This document shows positions 20,453 through 29,111 of a stretch of DNA of 64,000 nt, in pieces. The stretch lies in NCBI RefSeq assembly GCF_018613935.1, contig NZ_JAGGPF010000011.1, positions 62,001 to 126,000 on the forward strand, in the 5' to 3' direction. A program made the position numbers and the translations under genes. The number at the start of each line of letters is the position of its first letter. The first letter of the stretch is position 1. The stretch is from Agromyces sp. ISL-38 (GTDB taxonomy: Bacteria > Actinomycetota > Actinomycetes > Actinomycetales > Microbacteriaceae). The notes under the pieces are model-generated. The model was not told where the DNA came from, did no database searches, and was given only the letters and a program-made list of their open reading frames with translations.

Positions 20453-21505
20453 CTAGAAGTCGAAGTCCCCGATGTTGTCGGCGTTGAAGACGAACGGATC
20501 GCCGAGCAGCACGACCCCGTCAGCGCCGACCTCGTACTCCCCGAGCTTGCCGGCCTCGAACGAGTCGCCTTCCTCACCCGTGATCTCGCCCTCGATGAGC
20601 GCCTTGGTGGCGTACGCAGCGAGGTAGCCGAGGTCTGCCGGGTTCCAGAGGGCGAACGCCGTGACGGTGCCGTCCTCGACGTACTCGCGCATCTGGTTCG
20701 GCGTGCCGAGACCGGTCAGTGCGACCTTGCCCTTGTACTCCGACGTGGAGAGGTAGCGCGCCGCGGCCGCGATGCCCACGGTCGTGGGCGAGATGATGCC
20801 CTTCAGCTCCGGGTAGGTCTGCAGCAGCGCCGCCGTCTTGTCGAACGAGGTCTGGTCGTCGTCGTCGCCATAGACGGTCTCGACGAGCTCGATGTTCGGG
20901 TGGTTGGCCGCGAGCTCCTCCTCCATGAGCTTGATCCACGCGTTCTGGTTCGTCGCGTTGGCGGATGCCGAGAGGATCGCGATCTGGCCGGCGTCACCGA
21001 TCTGCTCGGAGATGAGGTCGATCTGCGACTTGGCGATGCCCTCTGCGGTCGCCTGGTTGATGAACAGGTCGCGGCAGTCGGCGTTCGTGTCGGAGTCGAA
21101 CGTGACGACCTTCACTCCGGCATCGCGCGCCTCGTTGAGCGCGTCGCAGATGGCCTCGGGGTCGTTCGCCGAGACGACGAGTCCGCCGACGCCCTGCTGT
21201 GCTGCCGTCTGGATGAACGTGACCTGCGACGTCGGGCTGGCCTCGGAGGGGCCGACCTCGGCGAAGGTGCCGCCGAACTCCTCGATGGCCTCTTCGCCGC
21301 CCGCGTTCGACGTGTCGAAGTACGGGTTGCCGAGGTTCTTCGGGAGGAAGGTGATCGCGAGGTTGGCGTCGCCGCCACCGTCGCCGGCGTCGTCGCCGCC
21401 GCCGTTGCCCCCGGCCGCGCACCCCGTCAGGACGAGCGCGGCGCCGAGTGCCAGTGCTGTGAACGTCGCGCCGACGTGGCGGCGAGTTCGGTCATGATTG
21501 AACAT
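20453..21505 (-). CDS. rhaS: Rhamnose ABC transporter substrate-binding lipoprotein
   Basis: A 350-residue lipoprotein with lipobox VLTGC and a Gly/Asp-rich linker. The mature part matches RhaS/AI-2-type binding proteins: ITFLPKNLGNPYFDTSNAGG, VGGLVVSANDPEAICDAL, KGIISPTTVGIAAAARYL and FALWNPADLGYLAAYATKAL. It captures extracellular L-rhamnose for the RhaTPQ importer encoded just upstream. The ATG at 21505 follows GAAAGGA. Confidence 0.9.
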   Translation of the reverse strand: MFNHDRTRRHVGATFTALALGAALVLTGCAAGGNGGGDDAGDGGGDANLAITFLPKNLGNPYFDTSNAGGEEAIEEFGGTFAEVGPSEASPTSQVTFIQTAAQQGVGGLVVSANDPEAICDALNEARDAGVKVVTFDSDTNADCRDLFINQATAEGIAKSQIDLISEQIGDAGQIAILSASANATNQNAWIKLMEEELAANHPNIELVETVYGDDDDQTSFDKTAALLQTYPELKGIISPTTVGIAAAARYLSTSEYKGKVALTGLGTPNQMREYVEDGTVTAFALWNPADLGYLAAYATKALIEGEITGEEGDSFEAGKLGEYEVGADGVVLLGDPFVFNADNIGDFDF

Positions 21506-21561
21506 CGTTGTTTCCTTTCATGGTGCCGGATACCGGCCTGTGTGATGAGCAGGTGCTGAGG

Positions 21562-22626
21562 TCAGATCGGCTCTGGTGCGGTCGAACTGCGACCCTTCTT
21601 CCTCCCGATCGCCGAGATCCGCCGCGAGCGGAGCCAGGCGAGGAAGCTTGCGGACACCACCGAGAGCACGAGGAGCACGCCGGTGATGACGTTGATGATG
21701 TCGGAGGTGACCCCGGCGAGGCGCAGGGCGCTTCCGAGCGTTCCGATGAGCAGCACACCCGCGATCACGCCGTGGAGTGCACCGCGCCCGCCGAAGATCG
21801 AGACGCCGCCGAGCAGCACGGCCGCGATGACCGAGAGCTCCATGCCCGTCGCGTTGTCGCCCCGTGCGTTGCTGTAGAGCAGGGTGAAGTAGACGCCGGC
21901 GAAGCCCGAGATCGTGCCGCTCACCATGAACAGCAGGAACTTCGTGCGGCCGACGTCGATTCCCGAGAACGCGGCGGCCTCCTTGTTGAGGCCGATCGCA
22001 TAGAGGGACCGCCCGAACGGGGTGAAGTGCAGGACCAGGGCGAAGGCGATCGCCAGCACGGCGAACGGCACCATGATTCCGGGGATCGGAGTGCCGGGGA
22101 TGTTGTCTTTCGCGAGGTCGGTCCAGAACTCGGGGAACTCCGTGATCGCGGTGGTTCCGAGCAGGCCCACCGCGATGCCGCGGAAGAGCGCGAGGGTGCC
22201 GATCGTCACCGCGAGCGACGGCAGTCCGACCACGGTCACGAGGAACCCGTTGATGAAGCCCGCGACGGTGCCGACCAGGATCGCCGTGATCGCCGCGATG
22301 GCGAACGGCCAGCCGGCCTGCGTGAGGATGCCGGTCATGACGCTCGTGAGTCCGACGATGCTCGCCACCGAGAGGTCGATCTCCTCGGTGATGATGATGA
22401 GGGTCATCGGCAGGGCGATCAGGAGGATCGGCGCGAGGTCCCGCAGCAGGTAGGTCACCGTGAGCGGGCTGTCGAAGTTCGGCACGACTGCGAGCGCCGT
22501 CGCGATGACGATGGCGAGCAGTGCGATGACGGCTGCCTCACGCGTGACGAGTACGCGTCGCCAAGCGGCGTGCGCATGGGCCTTGTACGTGCGCACGGTC
22601 TGGGTCGCGGGAGCGGTGGTCGTCAT
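21562..22626 (-). CDS. rhaQ: Rhamnose ABC transporter permease, second subunit
   Basis: A 354-residue BPD_transp_2 family membrane protein. EEIDLSVASIVGLTSV, VTIGTLALFRGIAVG, AAFSGIDVGRTK and LLGGVSIFGGRGALHG mark the usual conserved loops. It pairs with the neighbouring permease to form a heterodimeric channel. Its ATG overlaps the stop of rhaP as ATGA. The choice of P or Q follows the order known from rhizobial rhaSTPQ and is only a naming convention. Confidence 0.9.
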   Translation of the reverse strand: MTTTAPATQTVRTYKAHAHAAWRRVLVTREAAVIALLAIVIATALAVVPNFDSPLTVTYLLRDLAPILLIALPMTLIIITEEIDLSVASIVGLTSVMTGILTQAGWPFAIAAITAILVGTVAGFINGFLVTVVGLPSLAVTIGTLALFRGIAVGLLGTTAITEFPEFWTDLAKDNIPGTPIPGIMVPFAVLAIAFALVLHFTPFGRSLYAIGLNKEAAAFSGIDVGRTKFLLFMVSGTISGFAGVYFTLLYSNARGDNATGMELSVIAAVLLGGVSIFGGRGALHGVIAGVLLIGTLGSALRLAGVTSDIINVITGVLLVLSVVSASFLAWLRSRRISAIGRKKGRSSTAPEPI

Positions 22627-23651
22627 CGCTCAACCTCCCTGGCTTCGAGGAGCTTTCGAGATTGTCGGAGGGAGAGCACGCGGTCGAGCACGATCGCGCC
22701 GATGATGAGGGCGCCCACGACGGCGCGCTGCCAGAAGTCCTCGATTCCGACGATGGGCAGGGCCCGGTTGATGGTCAGCAGGAGATAGGCGCCGATGGCC
22801 GCACCCCAGACCGTGCCGACGCCGCCCGAGATCGCCACGCCGCCGATGACGGCCGCGCCGATCGCCTGGAGCTCGAGCCCGGTTCCGGCGCCCGAGCTGA
22901 CGGTGCCGTAGCGCGCGGCGTACAGCACGCCGGCGAGACCCGAGAGGGCACCGCTCACGAGGAACGCGCCGAGCACATTGCGGGTGACGCGCAAGCCGTA
23001 GAGGTGGGCCGCAGCAGGGTCGGATCCGATCGCGTAGAGCTCGCGACCGCTCCTGAGGTTGCGGAGATACCAGGCCGCGACGATGAGCACGACCGCGGCG
23101 ATGATCGTGAGGAACGGGATGCCGAGCAACTGGCCGGTGCCGATTCCGCGGAAGGCGGCCGGAAGGTCGGAGGCGTTGATGCGGTCGCCGCCCGCCCATG
23201 CCACGTTGATGCCCCGGTAGATGTACAACGTGCCGAGGGTGATCACGAGTGCGGGCACCTTGGCGAAGGCGACGAGCGCGCCGTTGATGAGGCCGAGGAA
23301 GGCACCGAAGCAGACACCCAAGATGAACACGAGGATCGGCGGGATTCCCGGGAGGTCGATGAACAGTCGCCCGGTGAGATACGCGGTGAGTCCGAGGACG
23401 GAGCCGACCGAGAGGTCGACGTTGCGCGTGATGATCACGATCGCCTGTCCGACCGCGACGAGCAGCAGCAGCGACGGCGTCAGGAGCAGGTCGCGGAAGC
23501 CGTCGCTGGAGAAGATGAACGCCGGGTTCCGGATCGTCGCCACCGCGATGATCGCGATCAGCGCCAGCAGGATTCCGGTCTCACGCGCCTTGAACGTGCG
23601 CCCCGCTGCCCGGGTCACGGTATTGCCGGTGCGCGGCATGGTCGCGGTCAC
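22623..23651 (-). CDS. rhaP: Rhamnose ABC transporter permease, first subunit
   Basis: A 342-residue BPD_transp_2 family membrane protein with RNVDLSVGSVLGLTAYLTG, VITLGTLYIYRGINVAWAGG, AIGSDPAAAHLYGL and VIGGVAISGGVGTVWGA. INVAWAGGDRINASDLP is close to characterised rhamnose permeases. The GTG start at 23651 overlaps the ATPase stop as GTGA; an in-frame ATG lies four codons on. Confidence 0.9.
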   Translation of the reverse strand: MTATMPRTGNTVTRAAGRTFKARETGILLALIAIIAVATIRNPAFIFSSDGFRDLLLTPSLLLLVAVGQAIVIITRNVDLSVGSVLGLTAYLTGRLFIDLPGIPPILVFILGVCFGAFLGLINGALVAFAKVPALVITLGTLYIYRGINVAWAGGDRINASDLPAAFRGIGTGQLLGIPFLTIIAAVVLIVAAWYLRNLRSGRELYAIGSDPAAAHLYGLRVTRNVLGAFLVSGALSGLAGVLYAARYGTVSSGAGTGLELQAIGAAVIGGVAISGGVGTVWGAAIGAYLLLTINRALPIVGIEDFWQRAVVGALIIGAIVLDRVLSLRQSRKLLEAREVER

Positions 23652-25177
23652 AGCGCGCCCTCCTTCTCTGCGGTTGCTGCGAACATGACCGCTTCGGGCG
23701 TCGCTTCGGACCGGGGGAACTCACCCGTGAGGTAGCCCTCGCGCATGACGAGCACGCGATCGGCCATGCCGAGCACTTCAGGCAGCTCGGACGAGATCAT
23801 GAGGATCGCGAGCCCCTGCTGGGCCAGCTCGGAGAGGAGCCGGTGCACCTCGGCTTTCGTGCCCACGTCGATGCCGCGGGTCGGCTCGTCGACGATGAGC
23901 ACCTTCGGGTTCGTCGCGAGCCACTTTCCGAGCACGACCTTCTGCTGGTTTCCGCCACTCAGGGTGCCCGTCTCGGCATCGAGCGAGGCCGTTTTCACTT
24001 CGAGCCGGCTCGACCACACCGCGGCGGCCTCATTCTCGGGGCCGCCCCACAGGAGGCCGGCCTTGGCGAGCGACGAGCGGATGGCGAGCGTGATGTTGCG
24101 CGACACGCTCTCATCGAGCACGAGGCCCTGCTTGCGGCGATCCTCGGGAACGAGTGCCAGACCACGGGCCATCGCGACCCGCGGGTTCCCCTTGGGCAGC
24201 AGCCGGCCGTCGACGTGCACGGAACCGCTCTCATAGGGGTCGACGCCGAAGATCGCCCGCACGACCTCGGAGCGGCCTGCGCCCACGAGACCCGCGAGGC
24301 CCACGATCTCGCCGGCGCGCACGGTGAAGCTGATGTCGTGGAACACGCCGGTGCGCGTCAGGCCCTCGACGACCAGGAGGTCGCCGCCGACCTCAGCCGG
24401 GAGCTTCGGGAAGAGCTCTGCGACATCCCGTCCGACCATCTGGCGCACGAGCTCGGCGACGCTCGTCTCGCTCATGGGCGTGGTCGCGATGTAGCTGCCG
24501 TCGCGCATCACGGTGACCTTGTCGCAGAGCGCGAAGACCTCGTCGAAGCGGTGCGAGATGAACATGAGCGCGCGACCCTCGTCGCGCAGGCTGCGGGCGA
24601 CCGCGAAGAGCCGTTCGACCTCGACGCCGCTCAGCGCAGCGGTCGGCTCGTCCATGATGAGCACGCGCGCGTCGAGCGAGATCGCCTTGGCGATCTCGAT
24701 GATCTGCTGGTCGGCGATCGAGAGCCCCTCGGTCACGCGATCGGGGTCGATCGAGACGCCGAGCCGGGCGAAGATCGCCTGGGCCTCGGCGCGCATCGCC
24801 TTGCGTTCGATGCGGCCGAAGCGGTTCGTGGGCTGGCGGCCCATGAAGATGTTCTCCGTGACGGAGAGGTCGGGGAAGAGCGTCGGCTCCTGGTAGATCA
24901 CGGCGATGCCGGCGGCCTTCGACTGCGCGGTGGTGTGGAAGTCCACCTCTTCGCCGCGCAACCGGAACGTTCCCGCATCGCGGCGGTAGAGCCCGGCGAT
25001 GATCTTCACGAGCGTGGACTTTCCGGCACCGTTCTCACCGATCAGCGCGTGGATCGAACCCTCCTCGAGGGTGACCGTGCCCGACCGCAATGCGACGACG
25101 GCGCCGAACGACTTCACGACCCTCGACAGCTCGAGCGCAGGTGGCGCCGACGGCGATGCGTCCTCTTGCACGGGCAC
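23648..25177 (-). CDS. rhaT: Rhamnose ABC transporter ATP-binding protein
   Basis: A 509-residue double ATPase. The first domain has GENGAGKSTLVKII, the signature-region LSIADQQIIEIAKAI and VLIMDEPTAALS. The second has the degenerate P-loop GLVGAGRSEVVRAIFG, then LSGGNQQKVVLGKWLATNP and VDEPTRGIDVGTKAEVH. It powers rhamnose import. The GTG start at 25177 follows AAGGAGGAGGAC. It is the first gene of rhaTPQS, and an operator-like TGAATCGATTCA lies 28 bases upstream. Confidence 0.9.
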   Translation of the reverse strand: MPVQEDASPSAPPALELSRVVKSFGAVVALRSGTVTLEEGSIHALIGENGAGKSTLVKIIAGLYRRDAGTFRLRGEEVDFHTTAQSKAAGIAVIYQEPTLFPDLSVTENIFMGRQPTNRFGRIERKAMRAEAQAIFARLGVSIDPDRVTEGLSIADQQIIEIAKAISLDARVLIMDEPTAALSGVEVERLFAVARSLRDEGRALMFISHRFDEVFALCDKVTVMRDGSYIATTPMSETSVAELVRQMVGRDVAELFPKLPAEVGGDLLVVEGLTRTGVFHDISFTVRAGEIVGLAGLVGAGRSEVVRAIFGVDPYESGSVHVDGRLLPKGNPRVAMARGLALVPEDRRKQGLVLDESVSRNITLAIRSSLAKAGLLWGGPENEAAAVWSSRLEVKTASLDAETGTLSGGNQQKVVLGKWLATNPKVLIVDEPTRGIDVGTKAEVHRLLSELAQQGLAILMISSELPEVLGMADRVLVMREGYLTGEFPRSEATPEAVMFAATAEKEGAL

Positions 25178-25204
25178 GTCCTCCTCCTTGAGGCGAATCT
25201 GAAG

Positions 25205-25216
25205 TGAATCGATTCA
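25205..25216. promoter_or_regulatory. LacI-type operator between rhaT and lacI copy 2
   Basis: TGAATCGATTCA is a perfect 12-base palindrome with the central CG usual for LacI operators. A second half-site, TTCGATTCA, follows at about 25219. It lies between the divergent rhaT operon and the lacI gene and could control both. Confidence 0.6.
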
Positions 25217-25309
25217 GGTTCGATTCAGGCATACTCTATGTAGGCCACGCGCGGCGGTCAAGTCGGCCTCCGCAAATGATCCCGAGCACTCGACGATGAA
25301 GGAGCACGG

Positions 25310-26341
25310 ATGGCAGCGGCGAGCATTCGCGATGTCGCCCAGCACGCAGGCGTCTCGGTCGGCACCGTCTCCAATGTGCTGAACCGCCCCGGCGAGGTGT
25401 CGGCGGAATCGATGCAGCGCGTGCACCGTGCGATCGAAGATCTCGGCTACGTCCGCAACGATGCCGCCCGCAAGCTCCGGGCCGGCACGAGCAGCACGGT
25501 CGGCTTCGTCGTGCTCGACGGACAGAACCCGTTCTTCGGCGACGTCGTGCGCGGAGCGGAAGACGAGGCGTCGAGTCACGGCATCGCCGTGCTGTACGGG
25601 AACACCGACGAGGATGTCGCCCGCGAGCGCCTCTACCTCGACCTCTTCGAGGAGCAGCAGGTGCGCGGCGTGCTGATCTCCCCGTACAGCGACATCAACC
25701 CGCGGCTCGAGCGACTGCGCACCCGCGGCATCCCCGCTGTGCTCGTCGACCGCTTCAGCGGCGACGGCCGCTTCAGCTCCGTGTCGGTCGACAGCGTCGT
25801 CGGCGGAAGGATGGCGGCCGAGCACCTGATCGAGACGGGCCGGCGGCGGATCGCGTTCGTCGGCGGACCCTTCGAGATCCGCCAGGTCACCGATCGCCTC
25901 GCCGGCGCACGAGTTGCGGTGGAGAACAGCACCGAACCCGTCGACATCGACGTGGTCGCCACGGCGGCGCTGACCGTCGCCGAGGGGGCAGCGGCCGGCG
26001 CGCGCATCATCTCGCGCCCGCGCCGCGAGTGGCCCGACGCGATCTTCGCGGCCAACGACCTCCTGGCGCTCGGACTGCTGCAGGCCCTCATCGTCGACGG
26101 ACGGATGCTCGTGCCCGAAGACATCGCACTCATCGGGTTCGACGACATCGCGTTCGCCTCCGCTGCAGCCGTGCCCCTGTCGTCGATGCGCCAGCCGAGC
26201 GGCATGATCGGCCGCACGGCATTGCGGATCCTGCTCGAGGAGACCTCGGATCCGACGCTCATTCCGCGCCAGACGGTGTTCCTCCCCCAACTTGTCGTGC
26301 GGCGCTCGACGGCGGCGAGGGGCACGACGGGCAAGACCTAG
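25310..26341 (+). CDS. LacI family regulator (rhamnose locus, copy 2)
   Basis: A 343-residue LacI-type repressor. The headpiece reads ASIRDVAQHAGVSVGTVSNV followed by LNRPGEVSA; the effector domain shows VVLDGQNPFFGDVVRGAE, GVLISPYSDINPRLE and ALIGFDDIAFASAA. The ATG at 25310 follows GAAGGAG. It is divergent from rhaTPQS and directly upstream of rhaM-rhaI, and it has a paralogue at 19244-20251. It probably represses the rhamnose genes in the absence of rhamnose or a rhamnose phosphate. Confidence 0.9.
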   Translation: MAAASIRDVAQHAGVSVGTVSNVLNRPGEVSAESMQRVHRAIEDLGYVRNDAARKLRAGTSSTVGFVVLDGQNPFFGDVVRGAEDEASSHGIAVLYGNTDEDVARERLYLDLFEEQQVRGVLISPYSDINPRLERLRTRGIPAVLVDRFSGDGRFSSVSVDSVVGGRMAAEHLIETGRRRIAFVGGPFEIRQVTDRLAGARVAVENSTEPVDIDVVATAALTVAEGAAAGARIISRPRREWPDAIFAANDLLALGLLQALIVDGRMLVPEDIALIGFDDIAFASAAAVPLSSMRQPSGMIGRTALRILLEETSDPTLIPRQTVFLPQLVVRRSTAARGTTGKT

Positions 26342-26383
26342 GGCACGCGCTCCGGTTGCGAAGTTCGAAACCGTGTCGTATCT

Positions 26384-26395
26384 TGAAACGATTCA
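26384..26395. promoter_or_regulatory. LacI-type operator before rhaM
   Basis: TGAAACGATTCA differs from the palindrome at 25205-25216 by one base and lies 23 bases before the rhaM start. It suggests that the rhaM-rhaI-hydrolase-aldolase operon has its own regulated promoter separate from lacI. Confidence 0.55.
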
Positions 26396-26417
26396 CAAGG
26401 AAACGGAGAGCTCGACG

Positions 26418-26861
26418 ATGAGCACAGGCACGACCGAACGGGTCTGCTTCCAACTGCAGGTGAAGGCCGACCGATTGGCCGAGTACCGCGAGCGGCACAC
26501 GGCCGTCTGGCCCGACATGCTGCGGGCGATCGAGGCATCCGGTCGACGCAACTACTCACTCTTCCTCCGCGACGACGGGCTGCTCATCGGCTACTACGAG
26601 GTCGACGACGACGCGGCAGCGCAGGCGGCACTCGCGGGCGACCAGCGCACCGTGGCGTGGGAGGCCGAGATGGCCGACTTCTTCGTCGCACTCGAGGGAC
26701 GCCCCGACCAGGGCGCGCCTCGCCTCGCCGAGGTGTTCCACCTCGAAGACCAGCTCGCCGCACTCGACGCCGCCGCGGCATCCGACTCCGACTCCATTCC
26801 CGACCCCGACGACTCCGAACCGGCAACGGCCGGCACCGACACAGAAAGCAGCGACTCGTGA
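26418..26861 (+). CDS. rhaM: L-rhamnose mutarotase with acidic C-terminal tail
   Basis: A 147-residue protein. The first 110 residues match L-rhamnose mutarotases, which interconvert the anomers of L-rhamnose before isomerisation: FQLQVKADRLAEYRERHTAV with VWPDM, then YSLFLRDDGLLIGYYEVDD and VFHLED. The normal family length is about 105 residues. Here some 30 further residues rich in Asp, Ser and Glu follow (SDSDSIPDPDDSEPATAG). The stop overlaps the rhaI start as GTGA, so the tail may have arisen by read-on into the coupling region. The ATG at 26418 has GGAGAG upstream. Confidence 0.9.
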   Translation: MSTGTTERVCFQLQVKADRLAEYRERHTAVWPDMLRAIEASGRRNYSLFLRDDGLLIGYYEVDDDAAAQAALAGDQRTVAWEAEMADFFVALEGRPDQGAPRLAEVFHLEDQLAALDAAAASDSDSIPDPDDSEPATAGTDTESSDS

Positions 26862-28024
26862 GCACCCTCTCCACCGACCAGTTCGCCCAGCTCGAGCAGC
26901 AGGCCATCGAACTCCCGTCGTGGGCGTTCGGCAATTCGGGCACCCGATTCAAGGTGTTCGGCACGCCGGGCACCCCGCGCGATCCCTTCGAGAAGATCGC
27001 GGATGCCGCGCAGGTGCACCAGTACACGGCGCTCGCGCCGACCGTGGCCCTGCACATCCCGTGGGACAAGGTCGATTCCTACGACGACCTGCGCAAGCAC
27101 GCCGAAGACCTCGGCGTCGGCCTCGGCACCATCAACTCGAACACCTTCCAAGACGACGACTACAAGTTCGGCGCGCTCACCCACGAAGACGCCGGCGTTC
27201 GCCGCAAGGCGATCGACCACCACCTCGAGTGCATCGACATCATGCACGCGACGGGCTCGCGCGACCTGAAGATCTGGCTCGCCGAGGGCTCCAACTACCC
27301 GGGCCAGGCCGACATGCGCGGCCGTCAGGACCGCCTGCAGGAGTCGCTGCAGGAGATCTACGCGCGCCTCGGCGACGAGCAGCGCCTCGTGCTCGAGTAC
27401 AAGTTCTTCGAGCCGGCGTTCTACCACACCGATGTTCCCGACTGGGGAACCTCCTACGCGCAGGTCGCCGCCCTCGGCGACAAGGCCATGGTGTGCCTCG
27501 ACACGGGCCACCACGCGCCCGGCACGAACATCGAGTTCATCGTCATGCAGCTGCTGCGCCTCGGCAAGCTCGGCTCGTTCGACTTCAACTCGCGCTTCTA
27601 CGCCGACGACGACCTCATCGTGGGCGCCGCCGATCCGTTCCAGTTGTTCCGCATCCTCGTCGAGGTCGTGCGCGGCGGTGGCTTCAACAGCCCCGACGTC
27701 GCGTTCATGCTCGACCAGTGCCACAACATCGAGGACAAGATCCCCGGCCAGATCCGCTCCGTGCTGAACGTGCAGGAGATGACCGCTCGCGCGCTGCTCC
27801 TCGACCACGACGCGCTGCGCACCGCCCAGCTCTCGGGCGACGTGCTCGCCGCGAACGCCGCGTTCATGGACGCGTTCTACACCGACGTGCGCCCGGCGCT
27901 CGCCGAGTGGCGCGAGTCGCGCGGACTTCCCGCCGACCCGATGGCGGCGTACGCTGCATCCGGCTACCAGCAGCGCATCGCGGCCGACCGCGTCGGCGGC
28001 GTGCAGGCGGGCTGGGGCGCCTGA
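26858..28024 (+). CDS. rhaI: L-rhamnose isomerase, RhaI type
   Basis: A 388-residue TIM-barrel isomerase converting L-rhamnose to L-rhamnulose. Metal-site motifs of the actinobacterial/Pseudomonas-type RhaI are visible: LVLEYKFFEPAFYHTDVPDW, VCLDTGHHAPGTNIEF and FDFNSRFYADDDLIVGA. The N-terminus contains ELPSWAFGNSGTRFKVF, characteristic of the group. The GTG at 26858 overlaps the rhaM stop, giving translational coupling; no better start lies downstream. Confidence 0.93.
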   Translation: MSTLSTDQFAQLEQQAIELPSWAFGNSGTRFKVFGTPGTPRDPFEKIADAAQVHQYTALAPTVALHIPWDKVDSYDDLRKHAEDLGVGLGTINSNTFQDDDYKFGALTHEDAGVRRKAIDHHLECIDIMHATGSRDLKIWLAEGSNYPGQADMRGRQDRLQESLQEIYARLGDEQRLVLEYKFFEPAFYHTDVPDWGTSYAQVAALGDKAMVCLDTGHHAPGTNIEFIVMQLLRLGKLGSFDFNSRFYADDDLIVGAADPFQLFRILVEVVRGGGFNSPDVAFMLDQCHNIEDKIPGQIRSVLNVQEMTARALLLDHDALRTAQLSGDVLAANAAFMDAFYTDVRPALAEWRESRGLPADPMAAYAASGYQQRIAADRVGGVQAGWGA

Positions 28025-28038
28025 GCCCCTTTTCCACT

Positions 28039-28095
28039 CGAGTGGGCGATCTTGGTCAGTGATCCCGACAGATGAACGCCAAGTTCGCCCACTCG
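28039..28095. repeat. 17-bp inverted repeat after rhaI
   Basis: CGAGTGGGCGATCTTGG at 28039-28055 and its reverse complement with one mismatch at 28079-28095 flank a 23-base loop. The left arm begins inside the palindrome CCACTCGAGTGG. It lies in the 110-base gap between rhaI and the hydrolase gene, so it could stop transcription or protect the rhaM-rhaI mRNA 3' end. No T-run follows. Confidence 0.6.
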
Positions 28096-28133
28096 ATGAA
28101 CTGAACATACGAACGAGAGATGGAGGCGAGCGG

Positions 28134-29111
28134 ATGTCGCGAGACAGCGCGCCCTACGGTGCCGCAGATGGGCTTGTGCGGGTGTACCCGGCGGATGCCG
28201 CGGAGAAGCGCCCGACGCCCGGGCTCGTCTGGGCGCACGGCGGCGGCTTCGCCGGGGGCGATCTGGACATGCCCGAGGCCGACTGGGTCGCCCGCTCGCT
28301 CGCCGAGCGTGGCGTGACCGTCGTCTCGGTGGATTACCGGCTGGCCGGCGACGGATGCCGCTACCCCGTGCCGTCCGACGACGTGCTCGCCGCGTGGCGC
28401 TGGACCCTCGAGCACGCCGGCACGCTCGGCCTCGACCCCGACCGCCTCGCGATCGGCGGGGCGAGCGCGGGGGCGAACCTCGCGGCTGGCGCCGTGCTGC
28501 GTCTGCTCGCGTCCGGTGGTCGAGTAGCGGCGGAGCCGCGGATCGAGGCCACGCTCCAGCGCTCGGGTGGTTTCGATACGGCTGCTTCGCTGCCTACTCA
28601 ACCACCGCAGGGTGGTGGTTTCGATACGGCTGCTTCGCTGCCTACTCAACCACCGACCATGCCCGCAGGGGTGTTCCTCGCCTACCCCACGCTCCTCGCC
28701 GTGCAGCCGGCGCCGGATGCCGCCCTCCGCGCGCTGCTCGACGCGAACCCCGCCGCTGACCGCTTCAAGCCGGCGTCGGTTCGCGCGATGTACGAGACCT
28801 ACCTCGGCGGCCCCGTCGAGTCAGCACCACTCCCGGCCGTCCCCGGACTCGCGACGCCTGACGACGTGCGCGGCTTCCCGCCCACCCTCATGATCAACGG
28901 CGAGTCCGACGAGCTCCGCGTCTCAGGCGAGGTCTTCGCCGCGACCCTCGCCGCCGCCGATGTGCCGATCGAGCTGCACACCGAGCCCGGCACCGAGCAC
29001 GGGCACTTGAACCGGCCGGATCTCGCTGCAGCATCCGACTCGCTCGATCGCGTCGTGCGCTGGCTCACCACCCTGACCACCATCCGAATCACCGAAGGAT
29101 CACCCTCATGA
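28134..29111 (+). CDS. Alpha/beta hydrolase with in-frame repeat insertion
   Basis: A 325-residue esterase-like alpha/beta hydrolase of the hormone-sensitive-lipase type: oxyanion motif AHGGGF (35-38), nucleophile elbow GGASAG with Ser 111, an acid in NGESDEL and His in EHGHLN. Residues about 127-174 are encoded by a REP-like palindrome and two identical 48-base units, giving GGFDTAASLPTQPP twice (145-158 and 161-174). This insertion sits between the helix after the nucleophile and the strand AGVFLAYP. It lies within the rhamnose operon, so deacylation of rhamnose esters is possible. The ATG at 28134 follows GGAGGCGAG; the stop overlaps the aldolase start (ATGA). Confidence 0.85.
   Translation: MSRDSAPYGAADGLVRVYPADAAEKRPTPGLVWAHGGGFAGGDLDMPEADWVARSLAERGVTVVSVDYRLAGDGCRYPVPSDDVLAAWRWTLEHAGTLGLDPDRLAIGGASAGANLAAGAVLRLLASGGRVAAEPRIEATLQRSGGFDTAASLPTQPPQGGGFDTAASLPTQPPTMPAGVFLAYPTLLAVQPAPDAALRALLDANPAADRFKPASVRAMYETYLGGPVESAPLPAVPGLATPDDVRGFPPTLMINGESDELRVSGEVFAATLAAADVPIELHTEPGTEHGHLNRPDLAAASDSLDRVVRWLTTLTTIRITEGSPS
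28515..28654. repeat. REP-like elements inserted inside the hydrolase gene
   Basis: GGTGGTCGAGTAGCGG begins a unit at 28515-28552. It is followed by two identical 41-base copies in the other orientation, at 28566-28606 and 28614-28654, that run from GGTGGTTTCGATACGG to CTACTCAACCACC. The latter repeat with a period of 48 bases, a multiple of three, so the reading frame stays open. The same end sequences occur in intergenic copies elsewhere in the window. Confidence 0.85.

Noticed and set aside
28515..28654. CRISPR-like or coding tandem array
   Set aside because: Units are palindromic, directly adjacent and match dispersed REP copies; there are no unique spacers.
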